From positions 12,246,695-12,310,694 of the forward strand of contig OX459097.1 of NCBI GenBank assembly GCA_949775045.1: 64,000 bases of DNA. Reading direction: 5' to 3'. Both the position numbers and the translations under genes were made by a program. Each line of letters opens with the position of its first letter. Position 1 is the first letter of the stretch. Below the pieces are notes generated by a model that did no database searches, was not told the origin of the DNA, and saw only the letters and a program-made list of their open reading frames with translations. Source of the DNA: Metridium senile (Eukaryota > Cnidaria > Anthozoa > Actiniaria > Metridiidae). Of the stretch, positions 46,701-58,412 are shown piece after piece.

Positions 46701-46721
46701 CTGCAGTTCTTGTTTGTTCAT
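31719..46721 (-). CDS. DUF3987 (P-loop-like) protein of the giant element, nine exons
   Basis: Exons: 46,721-46,328; 45,096-44,987; 44,898-44,736; 42,568-42,272; 37,784-37,560; 36,276-36,082; 35,181-34,828; 32,797-32,460; 31,865-31,719. All use GT-AG and all phases agree, giving 740 codons. Residues 1-168 are unrecognised (NGCPPNILQKWIL, NNWFFYDMEKKLYVYL, SVIPPRLYDS). From about 170 the pattern fits DUF3987: PSTVLNGILVLIANCLG, EPIIIWIATALPTGRCKSAF where a P-loop would be, GLFDEI-like acidic pair (D280, E281), FLQMYTGKSKTRE, SFNMIGFTQPIAALP, GFTSRLLWFF, and ILRLAVPIHIL near 465. The first P-loop glycine is absent. The C-terminal ~160 residues (LSRLIARGVF, KVALRITEM) could be a winged helix. 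DUF3987 proteins often come from mobile elements; the role here is unknown. The last codons overlap a possible donor (AAAG|GTAATAC). Confidence 0.78.
32135..32398. mobile_element. Tc1/mariner-type MITE in DUF3987 gene intron
   Basis: CAGTGTGACGACTGAAACC at the left pairs with GGTTTCAGTAGTCACACTG at the right, each flanked by TA. Inner GGGGCCACC blocks also pair. The TA flanks suggest a Tc1/mariner-like source. It lies between the last two coding exons. Confidence 0.75.
32887..33249. mobile_element. MITE with ACAGCCAAACCTACAGAA end
   Basis: ACAGCCAAACCTACAGAACC pairs with TTCTGTAGGTTTGTCTGT at the right. AACTTGTAAGTTTCAAA pairs with TTTGAAACTTACAAATT inside. A partial direct copy occurs at 28,318-28,460. 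Confidence 0.75.
37970..40685. mobile_element. Composite insertion with TTTAGGGTCATTCCAC ends
   Basis: GCTTTAGGGTCATTCCAC at 37,967 pairs with GTGGAATGACCCTTTAGC near 40,685. The outer element was interrupted by the TTAA element at 38,022-40,126. Related ends (GGGCAATTCCAT) occur at 53,322-53,700. It lies in the 4.5-kb intron of the DUF3987 gene. Confidence 0.7.
38022..40126. mobile_element. piggyBac-like element (TTAA target), 2.1 kb, non-autonomous
   Basis: TTAA flanks both sides (38,018-38,021 and 40,127-40,130). The ends are AGGGGTACTTGGACGAAAAT and its inverse, and the inverted match continues for roughly 180 bp. No transposase frame is visible inside. TTAA duplication is characteristic of piggyBac-type transposition; the superfamily is inferred from that. 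Confidence 0.85.
40850..42129. mobile_element. Second TTAA-flanked element, 1.3 kb
   Basis: TTAA at 40,846-40,849 and 42,130-42,133 bounds GGTGGCTGACTACTATAC and its inverse GTATATAGTAGTGAGCCACC. The open frame at 41,430-41,672 has no recognisable domain. It lies in the same intron as the previous two elements. Confidence 0.8.
42569..44735. other. DUF3987 gene intron, 2.2 kb
   Basis: Two short plus-strand frames (43,362-43,571 and 43,559-43,768) lie here, with no recognised domain and no splice logic. GTTTACACGG with GGACAAATTTTTGAGCGG around 43,794-43,830 looks like a transposon end, but I did not find its partner. Confidence 0.4.
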
Positions 46722-48103
46722 ATTGAAGTTTGGAGGTGAAAAATTGAGTAAAATATCACCCTTTATATCGTGCCGAAGAAAGGAAACTCTTCAATGATTG
46801 GTGTAAATTGTAAAGAGATATATTATTGGTCCCGGCGTAGTCAATGGAAGTCGTTCGGCAATCAAACTCAATCGAACATCAATCGTTCGATTGATTGTCG
46901 ATTGGTTCGGCAATGGGAAACAATGGAACTCACGTACAGTAAAATTTTAGCAATCGAACACAATCGAACGTTCGGAAATCGAACAATAAGGCAATGGAAC
47001 ATAATCGAACGGTGATTTTTCTGACGTAAGGTGACAGAAAGATTAAACAATGCAGAAACGCTTAGTTGTACCAATCGGTGAATTTCAAAGGGTCGCTGTT
47101 ATGCAACACTTTTATTAAATTTAGCTGGGTTTTACGAACTGAAATGTCACACGCCTGGCACACATTATGCCATATTTATTTTTTATAGAATATTTTTATA
47201 TAGTAATGGTTTTGTTAGCTGTGTTTGTAGCTAAATTACTTTATATTCTAACTGCTGTGGCATGTGTTAGCCAAATGATTGTAGAGTGGACATTCTGGAC
47301 ACAGAAAGGCTCCCTTGTATCATTGTCACTGTAAGAAAGAACTGTGAAAACTTTATATGACATATTTTGGTGATTTGAAAGTTGTAAAGTAAATATAAAC
47401 TTTGTTTAATAGGTTAGACTTTCGAATTAGTTAGATTAACCGTGCAAAAATCACTGGTTGTTTTGATATCCGCGTTCGCATAATTTGAAAATCGCAGTAA
47501 TGTCGTGAATATTATGATTGTCATGATTGTGTTCGGCAATCGAACTCAGAGCAAACTTTGTTCGATTGTGTACGATTGCACCAATTGTTGTTTTTTTTTT
47601 TGATCGGAAACGTTGGATTGACTACGCCGGGTTATCAGTGCACCAGTGGTACATGAAAATTTCTCCACATATATGCTGCATATAGTTTTTGTTTTGTTAG
47701 GGGTTTGAATTTGTTCTTATTTTGAAGCTGTAAAGAAAACTGAGTTATTTTTGAGTGAAACGAAAATATGCAAAAATAATTAATGCAGGTTTTATAAATA
47801 ACATTTTAGAATTGAAATATTAAAAAGAAATACACGAAATAAATACAATAAATACAAGACGGTTTATTATGAGATTTATAGCTAAAATGCATAAAAAAAT
47901 ACCAAATATATTTTAAGTATATTTTGATTTAAATCATATAAACGTAGGATTTAGTTTACTTTGTTTTTTAAATTGCCCGGTTTTTTTAAAGCCGGATATG
48001 CTAATCAGCTTATCAAGTGATCAGGCCTTCGAGCTAAGGGCAGGAGGGAGCCTGGAACAGAGTGTCAGAGTTTGTGTTCCACACTCAGAGAAGTAGGAGA
48101 AGT
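46722..48103. promoter_or_regulatory. Divergent intergenic region between the DUF3987 and KDZ genes
   Basis: The two start codons face away from each other across 1.38 kb, so this should hold both promoters. More than half of it is the inserted element at 46,831-47,631. No clear TATA box or initiator could be singled out in such AT-rich sequence. The 48,000-48,103 stretch (GGCAGGAGGGAGCCTGG) is GC-richer and may be the KDZ 5' UTR. Confidence 0.5.
46831..47631. mobile_element. 800-bp TIR element in the divergent promoter
   Basis: CCCGGCGTAGTCAATGGAA at 46,831 pairs with ATTGACTACGCCGGG ending at 47,631. Many CAATCGAAC and GTTCGATTG iterations lie inside both ends, giving further inverted pairing. 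It has no recognisable gene. Confidence 0.8.
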
Positions 48104-51100
48104 ATGAGGAAGCTAACAGACCAATTTGAAGTATTTGCTAAGCTTTTATTTGTTTTCCGTTTGTTTGGATCAAGTTTTTTACAAGTACATAAGTTATGTT
48201 TTGTTGTAAAACGTTTTGTATGGGGTGAGGAGCCCATACCAATTTCACAAAGTCAAAATGAAGACTCGTCAACCATTGCTTTCGCTGCAGAGGCAGAAAG
48301 TTTACTGTCACTATTTCCTGAGATAAAGAAAAAGCCAAATGACTTATTCAAGGATCTTCACGAATTTGGACTGAAGAGCAATTTTGCCACAGGTTGTATC
48401 TTGATCCCCGAACGTGACAAGTGTAGATCGTGTTTTAAGCCACTTATAGTGGAAAAAAAGACCCACGCCGTCGTTGTATACACTTCAAAATCTGGACCAG
48501 TCCTTGGCACAAGAGTTTCAAAAAGCTGCCGGAAATGTAAAATTACCGAACACTATGGATCTTATACACAGGAAGGCTTAAAACATTACGATTTTGAAAG
48601 TATTGACAAAGAATTCTTCTTGTCAAGTGAAGAAACAGCAATTGAAGTGATTTTGCTTGAAGAAATTTCAAATTTGCTTATTGTGGGTGCAGTACCATTC
48701 GCTACATTTTCAGCATCATACAATAGACGCTTTAAGCTAAGAGTCGATGAAGATGGAGAACATATAAAAAGGTAATGAAGATTAAACTTGGATATAAAGT
48801 AACGGTTTTCATTATTTGCTAAAGAAAGCAGGGGATGGAGGGGATGGCTCCATGGTTTGTTAAAATGCTGTTCATCATGATTTTGTTGGTGCATATGAGT
48901 CATTCGTGCTTAAATAATGAAACGATTTGTTTTGATCTTGCTTTTCTCTAACATAAAGAAATATTTTCATCAATTATGCTGTGATAAATTAATTAGTCCA
49001 ACTTTTGATCTCCATTTAGGAGCGTTCATCATTTTTTGTTAACTCAGTTGTGTTACTTATATTTTGTGTTTTTAAAAATCAAAATATTGTTTATAATTTG
49101 TTATGTTACTGTGCGACTCGCGGTACTGTAGTCACTTTGATGGAAAAAAAGTTTAGATGAATATTTTACATTATTTTTTCATTTTTTCATCTCAATCAGA
49201 CCAATTACAGACATATAAGTTTGTAGAGTCTCCGCCTCTGATCGATATTAACTCCGCCTATCAATATAAACTTCGCCAATCATATAAACTCTGTCTCTTG
49301 TATAAACTGTGCCTCTCGATATCAACGTGTATCTGTTTGTTTTGATTAAGCTGAAAAAATGTGAAAATAATGTAAAAGATTAATGAAAAGTTTTTGTAAG
49401 TGATTACGGTATGACAAGTCGCACAGTAAGGTTTATTGAAATATGTCTATTTAAAAAAATGATAATATCAGTATAATTATGAACTTATACATTTGTTATT
49501 TTGTATTCAATTCAGCACGCCAAAAAGAAATAAAGATCTAAGAAGTTATGAAGGAAGATTAAACCTAGATAGAAGACGGCTGGAGGAGGCATTTTTGTTG
49601 TATGCTTCTGTTCAAGTATCTAGAAGACACAACATAACAATGCCATATTATCCTTATGACAAGAATGAGCTTGTGGAAATTTTAACTGTGCCATATCATA
49701 AAGCCTTTTTGCAAAAGTGGTCAGGTAAGTTAAAGAATTGAAAGAATGAATAAATTATGGTCTTAAATTGGGAATGGAACATTTTGGTAATTTATTGAAA
49801 TTGATTTTATTATTGACAATAAATAGCATGATGAATGAGTGTTTTTTTTGTTTTTGTTCTCAAGTAAATTATAATTATTAAGGTTATTGTAACCCTTTGT
49901 GGGTTCCATATTACTGGCTGTATATCAGTTAGAAAATAATTTGATCAGAGCATCAAAAGAAATATTATCCACACATAAACCCTTTCCGAGAAAGTTTGTG
50001 ACCAAAGAAGTGAAAATCCTACAAGCTAGTAGAGAGAGGAAGAAGGATTACTTAGGTATAGTGTACTATTAAAATGAATTAACATGAATTGCTACACTTA
50101 TCAATATGTTATTAAGAAATGTTTATCAAACAACAAGAAAGGTGTTGCATTTGAACATTTAGTTTCTGAAGTGATCCATGCATATATGTAGTTTTCAAAA
50201 GCATAAGTATATTTATTTTGAATAAGTTTTAAATCATGAAACTGAAAATGTGATGTTGTGGATTGACTATATATGATCGTTAATATGTCCGCATAATATT
50301 TGCTACATAATTTATTCTTTTAAAGACAGTAAATTGGTGTTATAGCTTTAGAATTTGAACCCAAACTCTTTGATATATAAATATTGTGACCAAAACATAT
50401 TTGTATTTTATGGATTTTCATTTTTAATTTATTATAATATGTGACTGTGGAAAATATTTTATGAAATGTTCTAGTGATTTTTTTTAACTGAGAGACCAAG
50501 TCTGACACTCAATACTTTTAGCATGTTTATGATGGCACTTAAAGATGAGGCACTGTTTTATATAACTATATGTTTTAAATTGGTAAATATATTTATAACT
50601 TTGATATAGACATGATCACACTGACCTTCCGAGCCAAACAGAAGGCAATTGAATTTAAAATAGTTTGAATTTATGATATCTATTTTCCATCTTATATTTC
50701 AGAACATTGTTGTGAGAAGAAAGGTTGCAAAAATGTTGTCATTTTAGATGGCAATATGAAGAATGCTCGTCAAGTTTGCTCATGTAAAAATGTAACTGAA
50801 CTTCAATTTGAAGGGATGGATGGAGGAATTGTTGTTGGTAAGAAAGTTGTTATTACTTTTTTAATATATTTTATGATTTTTATTTATTTTATTTTATTAT
50901 CTTTTATGAATTTTGTATAATGCCTAATTTTCAATAAACTTACATACACTTAGTTAAAGAACATTTTATTTATATGATATAAATTCTCTATTCATGCAAG
51001 GCATCTAAAAAAGTGTTAGGGTGATAATGTGAATTATTCCTTGAAAATTGGACTGAATGGCACTATTTATTGTTTTGGACACTTTTGGACATTTTCAATT

Positions 51101-54100
51101 CTGTGCTTTTTGCCAGAAAAATACCTGTCGACAATGTTGAATACATAATACATAGTGTTTTAGGGCAATTAAAATAAGTATAGTGAAATTAAGAAAAAAT
51201 ATTGTTTGTACATGCACATGTATGTTTAGATTTAAATATATATTATTTAGGATTTTTCTTTAATTTGTGGGATCAACTTTTTATTTGTAAAGTAAGTAAT
51301 GTTAGGAACAACTTGTTGAATAAGTTAATTTTTCCAGAAGTTTTGTAAATTTAATTTTTAAACTGTGATGAAGAGATAGGATATAAGGATTTACTTAAAA
51401 TGGATGACGGTTGCATAAAGTTAAAATACATGCATGGTAATATATTATATATCTTTTTATTAGGTTGTATGAATTCACCTGCTAAGGCATCAAGATTTTG
51501 CACAGAACATCTATGTACTGCAATGGAAATCCGAAACGATAAAGACTTGATGACAGGAGAGGATTGCACGAAAGAAAAGAACAAAGAAGAAGATGTGCTG
51601 CCCATCAAAGTTTTGAATACGAAATGTACAAGAAGTGGGAATTTTTATGAGGTTTGTTTGTTTGAAATTAAATTTTAGAATTATCACTGAATGTTTGTAA
51701 GTGTTAAATAAAAGTAGTAAATATGAAAGTTGTTGATATACAGAACCGCTAGACTGTGAATTAATAATAGACTAATATTTTTTATACATTAAGTACAGAG
51801 TAGATACTAGGATATGAATTTTTCTTTTGTAAATCAATTAAAAATTTCAAACATAATCCTTAAAATAAAGTTTTAGAATTTTAAAATTCTTAAATTTTGT
51901 GGAGTAGTTCAAATTATTTTATAAATAGTCTCATATGACAAATTAAAAAATTGATAGTTTGCAGTTATGTCAATGAGAATGAATTAACTTTGGTGTTTTT
52001 GATTTTTTAATCATTTATAAACCATCAATTGAAGGGCCAAGAATGAAAAGGTCCTAAGTGACTTTTTTAGCTAATTTGCAAACCTTGCCCAAATCATCCC
52101 AAAATACACCAAACAACTTGTTTTAGTTGAAATATTAAGGTTTGCTATCCTCTTTCCACGATTTTTGTCAAAAAAGAAGAAAATTGGCCCATAGTTACGT
52201 TATGGTTTTGCTTAACAACCGATCATTCGTCCGTGAACTTCGATTAGCGTCAACAAACGAATAAACACTTCGCTTTTAATTATAATTATAATTATTATAT
52301 AGTAATGTTATAAATATTAGTAAATACAAAAGTATGAAATACCAATACCATAAATGTTTATTGTTTTAGGTGACCTCACCTAAATTTTTTTATATTTTAC
52401 AAAAAGTTGAACTATGAGACAATAAATATTTGAAAAGTGCCATTGAAATGTTTTTGGTTATTTTGTCTTTGCACGATCTGGGACTTATGGACTGGCATTT
52501 CTATGTAGAAGTATTCTAGAAGGTTGAAGAAAGTGTTTTTTACCTTGAAGCAAACCAATTCTCCTTTTTTTAGGTTAAAAATATGTAGAAACACTCCTAA
52601 AAATGCATTGTTGGAAGATTTTTCTGAAGATGAGTTGTTGTATGTGTAAGCCATCCCAGGCCATTGAGTTTGCTTCAAACAACATAAGAAAGTCAAAGTG
52701 GATGTTTGATGAGTGTTAAAGCCTCCAAAAAATATTAGAAATGAGAAATACTTAAAACAATTTTAAAAAATTTTTTGTCTGCGTGACTGACACTCAAAGG
52801 TTTATATAAAAAAATATTAGGTGAGGTGACCTTTAATTTAAATTAAAGGAATAGACAATGATAATATTTAAATAAAATATTTACTGATTATTTATTTATT
52901 TAATATCTATTTATTTGTTTAATCATGTATTTTTAATTTATTTGTTGAAAATAGAAAATAAATAAAACTTTGTACATAAGTGAGAACCAACAAGAGAGCT
53001 AGCTAAACTCCAATTAAGAGTGTATAAAAGAACTAAATACAGCACAATTAATGATGTTGTGCATGGTTAATTTAATGACAGTATAAGAAATATGAATTTT
53101 AATTTTAAAGAAGAAATAGAGGAAATATAATAGAAGAAATGCAAGTGCCCTTCAATATTGAAGGAATTGCAAAATTTAATGATAAGTGGTTTATACCAAA
53201 AAAGGAATGATGAAATAGTTACATAGTGGAATTTTATGCTATTTTGTTTGAATGTCAATTATTAGATTTTTGCAAAGAATCAGTACTTAATATTAAAATG
53301 AACAGTATATATTGGTTATGTTAATGGGCAATTCCATATGAGAGAGCAAAAATTAATAAAAATGAAAACGAATAATCTGAGGCATGCGAACTATACCATA
53401 TTTGAATAGAGTAATAGTTGAGTGATTGGAAAATATATGACTCAAGTAGAAATCAGCACTACGTTTACTTTAAGGGGGGATATGAATTAAGTTATACGTC
53501 AAGCTAACTTGAAAGAGTGGTTAATTATTTCGTGAAATGTCCAATTTTTTTTTTTTTTCATAAAACTAATAAGACCATTTCATTACATAATATCAGCATG
53601 AAAAATGTTACATTAATTTCTCCTAGCAATTTTATAATGTCATTTTAACTTCCAACAAGTGTTCAAATGTAATATGTCCATGATCATGGAATTGCCCTAA
53701 TATAATTTTAAAATACATTTCAATTTATAATTGATATTTTGTATTGTATAGATTGAGTGGAGTAACAGGAAACAAACTTGGGTGAAAGATATTCATTTGC
53801 CTAAAAAAGTTAAGGAGGCTATTGATAAAGGTTCGACATATGAGCAAATTATCAAAGCAAACAAGGGAATTGGCCAGATAGCATTAACATATGTTGCATC
53901 AAATGGAGTGAAAGGAATTAGCAGCATAACATCAGAGAGGTAAAATACAGTTTATTAATAATACAAGTATTTATATATTAATAAGCAGTTGTATTGGAAA
54001 TGCATGGATTTAAAAAGGTGGGCAATGTTGCTATACAGAGGTAAGATGCCAAAATGAAATGAAGAAAACTAACTACACAACACTGATCACAATTGAAATG

Positions 54101-57100
54101 CATTGTGCCAGGTAAATAGAAATAGGCATTCATTATAAAGAGAAATATGAGAATCACACTTTTAATAACATTGTTATGTTCAGAGTACAGGAAGTGCATT
54201 CACTTGTTTCCCTCCACAATTATTAAATAAAAAGAAAGAAGTGTGGCGGTTTCAACACAAATGTTGAAAATGTTTTTAATGACTATTTCTTGAAGGAAAA
54301 TATAGAGTGCTTATTAAATAACTTTTATGTAGCATCAATATATAAATTAAAGTACACAATAGAAAATAACTTTTGAATTTGAGGATGAATAAATAAATTT
54401 TACTAAATATTGCTGCTGAACAATTTATTTATAGTAATGGCTTTGCAAAAGAAAGTGAAGAAGACAACATTGTAGAAGAAGAGGATGGAAAGTCAAGGCA
54501 CACACTCAGATGTGGTACAGAAAAGGGAAAACACAAATCCAAAAATTCTAAAACAGCAGGTAAATTTGAACAACATATTAAAGTAGTAGCCTGCATAAAC
54601 AGACCCTTGTTGGCAGGAGAAGTTTCGAGCAGTAAGAAGGGTCAGTCTATGCAAGCCATTAAAGTACAGGCATTAATGAATTGCTAATTGAACCATATAT
54701 CAATAATTATTTTATTTTAATTAATATTTCTGGTATTAAGTTTTCTGGTTACTGAGTCATAATGGAAATAAATTAGTTGTGATATCCCATTGAGGTTAAT
54801 GTTGAACAAAGTTCTTGAAATGGAAATTGAGTATTTGGATGAAGTAGGTATAAATTCTTGAATGTAAAGGCAACGTACGAAGAACCAATAAATTGAAAGG
54901 TGGAGCCAATTGAAAAATACATGTAATATTTATACTTATCAAAAATAGTTAGAATATTTCTGAATGAATCACTAGAGGATGATATTTGTAACATTTTTTT
55001 TATTATTATTGTGGGTTTTTTTTGGGCGGGGGGACTGGGGGGTGGGTGGGTTTGAGAGGCTGTAGATTAAAAACTGTGAGTGTATCATTCATAGGGGCTT
55101 AAATTTTTGTTTTAGTATTTCTAAACACTTAATAGTTACAAAATGATAATGACTAAATTTCTTTGATAGGTATCCTGGTGTTTGAAAGACCTTGTGGTAT
55201 TGTTATTGATGTAAAGGAACTGTTTGGAAGTGAAAGTAAGTCACAGGTGTATGCACACTTGCATCACTTACTGTCACAAGATCACATGAGAAACACAGGT
55301 GAGTGCAATTAGACATGTTTTCTCAAGAATTCTCTTTGAAAATAAAGCTTGAAATTATCTTATTTTTATGTATGTTATGTCTGTTAATACTTTCATAGTT
55401 ATGGCTTTTTGTTGTAATTTAATTATTTGCTATTGGTTTTTTAAATTCAATTTTATCGTGTATTCTTGTTTGTTCTTATGAATCTGTCGCTGACTGGCAA
55501 GAATGATCCTTAGCATTAGAACAATAGAATGTTTTGATGTGACGTCATAATAAAGTAAGACAATTGGAAGTTGACAAGTATTTATTGAAAAAACGGAATG
55601 ACGTTGGCTAGGAATTTAATGCCATATAAGTTTATATATTAAGATTTATCATTAAGATTAAAATTCATTATTAAGAATAACAACAGTGTTTTTAAAAATA
55701 GATGCAAATAATAAAGAATATTCCAATTGAAAATTTTATAAATGATATATAGTAATTTATATGCTTTAGTTTTATATAATAATAGCATGCAATAGCATTA
55801 TTTGTGGCAATTAAATTGTGTTTTAAAAAAATTTTTTTTTCTTTCAGACACAATATGCTACGATGATGCCTGTCATTTAAAAAAATATTCTATAAATCCC
55901 ATAAGATCGAATGGCAGCACAATATCAAGAAAGATGAAAGAAATGGAAATGGTCTGTGACCGTTTCCATTTTAAAAATCATATAGATACCTGGTGCAGGG
56001 CCCATTGCAATCCTGATAAATGCAATTCATTGAAGGTAAGTTGTACATAACAACAAATTATTTAGATATTCAAGAATTATGGCAAGCATTATATGCTACA
56101 ATGATATAATATAGAAAAGCAGTTAATTATGTTAAAGCTGCAATTTCCACAAACATGCGAAGTGCAACGCTAAAATACTAAACTCGTTTTTATGAGTTTT
56201 CGCTTCTGTCAAACAAATTGAAAATCACACATTTCACTGATGCTTCTGGTAAGTACATTAAGTATGGTAGAATTTGAGGAGACTCAAATTGTTAAATTGT
56301 TTGAAGTTCGATTGAAGTGAAGTGTTAATTCCACTACAAAAGCAATGATTGAACTTGAAGTATTGTGATACTTACTAGCTTGGTCTTCCTCTTTATTTGA
56401 CAAGTTAAGTCTTCTCTAAATGTATGAGTTTCACAGATTTTATTTCCTCTGAGGTTCTGTCATATTGTTAATCTTCATGAACAAACCTTTCAAACTGGGA
56501 CATATTGAATTTCGATAATTTGGAAAGCATTTGGGAAATATCAGACATTTAATTGACGGAAGCAAAATCTACAAGAACGAGTTCAGTATTTGAGCCTGAC
56601 ATTTTTGTGAAAATCAAAATGGTAGTAATTAAAGTTGGTGAAACAGACAGACTCCAATCCATGATAAACACAAAAATTAGACTTGCCGCTTGGTAGATAT
56701 ATGCACCGAAAATCACTTTGCCTAACATAATTTTGTAGTCTTTTCTGAAATCTTCATTTTTCAAATTGACATTAAATAATGTGAGATGATAATTATATAT
56801 ATTAATAGGTGTAATTGAATTTACATGATAAATAAATGCTTTTTAATAGTCTTGGCAATTGCAATGTAAGTAATAAGTGCACTCTGGAAGTTTGAAACAG
56901 GCATGCATGGAGTTACCTGTATTTGAAGATGGTGTTAATTTATTTAATTAAATGTATTAAAATCTTTTAAATTGTGAAATTGAAGTAGAAAGTAATTTTG
57001 AACAGAAATAAAATTATTGGTGATGGATTGAAATAATTGGAAAGTGATTAAATGAAATGTTATTTTGTAAATAAAACCTTTGTGTTGCAAAAGTGAAAGT

Positions 57101-57527
57101 CATTTTAGAAAATTGAGTAGATTTTAAAAGTTAGAGGAAATAGTAGCCTCAATGCAATTTATTATCTGTGAACTGTTATTGTAGTGAGATAATTTATTTA
57201 AAATGAATTTATTGATGATGAAATGATAAATAATTATGATATTATTCAGTGAGAGTACGACAGTTTCCTTTTTATTTGAAGATAGCACTTTGTGAATATA
57301 AATGTTTGTTCCACATGGTTTACTTTTAATTTTGACTTTTTTGGTTATTTACTAATATTGGCATATTTCCAAATTTCAATCAACAGGGTGTAAACACAGA
57401 AGCATGTGAACAACTGTTCTCATGGCTTTCGAAGTTCAGTCCCATGTCAAAACACATGAATCGTTGGAGGTTCCTTTTTTTAATGATTTATGTTTTAGAT
57501 AACCATAATTTAGATATTGTTTCTTAG
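48104..57527 (+). CDS. KDZ-type transposase-like protein with CxC cysteine cluster, nine exons
   Basis: Exons: 48,104-48,771; 49,516-49,724; 50,703-50,837; 51,464-51,651; 53,752-53,939; 54,435-54,559; 55,170-55,298; 55,848-56,035; 57,387-57,527. All junctions are GT-AG and in phase, giving 656 codons. Exon 1 carries a cysteine cluster (CRSCFKPL, then VVVYTSKSGPVLGTR and SCRKCKITEHYG). It continues with RSYEGRLNLDRRRLEEAFLL. Residues 304-316 read VVILDGNMKNARQ, followed by VVGCMNSPAKASRFCTEHLC. Later come ERPCGIVIDVKELFGSES (510-527), CYDDACHLKKY (551-561) and GVNTEACEQLFSWLSKF (611-627). This order matches Kyakuja-Dileera-Zisupton transposases with CxC5/6-like clusters. D308, D553 or D554, and E615 or E618 are likely RNase H-fold metal ligands (inference). 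The ATG at 48,104 is the first in an open exon, but residues 1-44 are hydrophobic and may be untranslated. Confidence 0.85.
49951..50055 (+). CDS. Possible cassette exon of the KDZ gene (105 nt)
   Basis: Within the intron after exon 2, AG-flanked sequence at 49,951 opens a phase-1 to phase-1 frame ending at a GTATAG donor. It encodes THKPFPRKFVTKEVKILQ and then ASRERKKDYL. The length keeps frame whether included or skipped, and the peptide is unlike the AT-rich surroundings. The direct junction of exons 2 and 3 reads well without it, so it may be an alternative exon, an exon relic or chance. Confidence 0.35.
52364..52836. mobile_element. MITE with AGGTGACCTCACCTAA end
   Basis: AGGTGACCTCACCTAA at 52,369 followed by TTTTTTTATAT pairs with ATATAAAAAAATATTAGGTGA then GGTGACCT on the right. 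It lies in the KDZ gene intron before exon 5 and has no gene. Confidence 0.75.
53320..53702. mobile_element. MITE with GGGCAATTCCAT ends
   Basis: GGGCAATTCCATATGA at the left pairs with ATCATGGAATTGCCC at the right. It lies about 50 bp upstream of the KDZ exon 5 acceptor. The ends resemble those at 37,970-40,685. Confidence 0.65.
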
Positions 57528-57772
57528 AGAGAAATTGTTGACATATTTGAAAGGCTGCTACTTGGTCATGAAGAGAATATAATGTAACTGTACAATGTTG
57601 TATATTTTGATGTGCTCTTTCATGCTATGGGCTATATTTCTTAATTGCATGAAATCTAAAAACTAGTACCCAGTCCCTTTCTCGCCCCTCCTCATTTAGA
57701 TCATGGCCAATTCATTTGTTGTATTGGTAATCCAAGAATAGTGGACAGATACAAAAAATTATATGTTGTTAA

Positions 57773-58408
57773 GGGGACTCCACATTTTGAAATGACTGAT
57801 TAATGTAGTTCAATTGTGAACTCGTAACTTTCGTGCCCCTGGCACAATTCCCATGAAACTTGTACAATATGAAACTTGTACAATCATTCAGCTACAATAC
57901 TGTAAAATCTGATTACATGTAAAAATAAATAATTTGTAAAAGATATGAGATTATGTGAATGCATTATTTTCACAAAAACTCGATTGTACAGAAAATCTGT
58001 CCGTTTTATTTAAAGGGAATTTTCGAATGCTCTTCTTTAAAAATGTGCACAACCTGACAAAGTTAAAAAGATTACTTGGAGCTGAAGTGCCGCTACAAAA
58101 TAATAGCAGTACTGTTTTATGTGATCTGGAACTTTGGGTACAAGGATATTTTTAAAACTTTGTCAGGACTGTCAGGTTGTGCATAATGTTTAAAAAAGAG
58201 GATTACAAAATGTTCATTGAAATAAAACACACAGAGTTTTTGTAAAACTGAGTTTTTGTGAAAATAATGCATTCACATAATCTCATATATCTTGCAAATT
58301 ATCTATTTTACATGCAATCAGATTTTACAGTATTGTAGGTGGATGATTTGCTGATAAGAGTCGACAATTAAAATAAGCGAATCAGTCATTTGGAAATGCT
58401 GAGTCACC
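57773..58408. mobile_element. Third TTAA-flanked element, 636 bp, just 3' of the KDZ gene
   Basis: TTAA at 57,769-57,772 and 58,409-58,412 bounds GGGGACTCCACATTT and GAAATGCTGAGTCACC. AAATGACTGATT and AATCAGTCATTT pair just inside. Inner blocks (ATATGAGATTATGTGAATGC and its inverse) make a long hairpin. Its AATAAA motifs may serve the KDZ transcript. The open frame at 57,955-58,155 sits in the hairpin and looks accidental. Confidence 0.78.
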
Positions 58409-58412
58409 TTAA

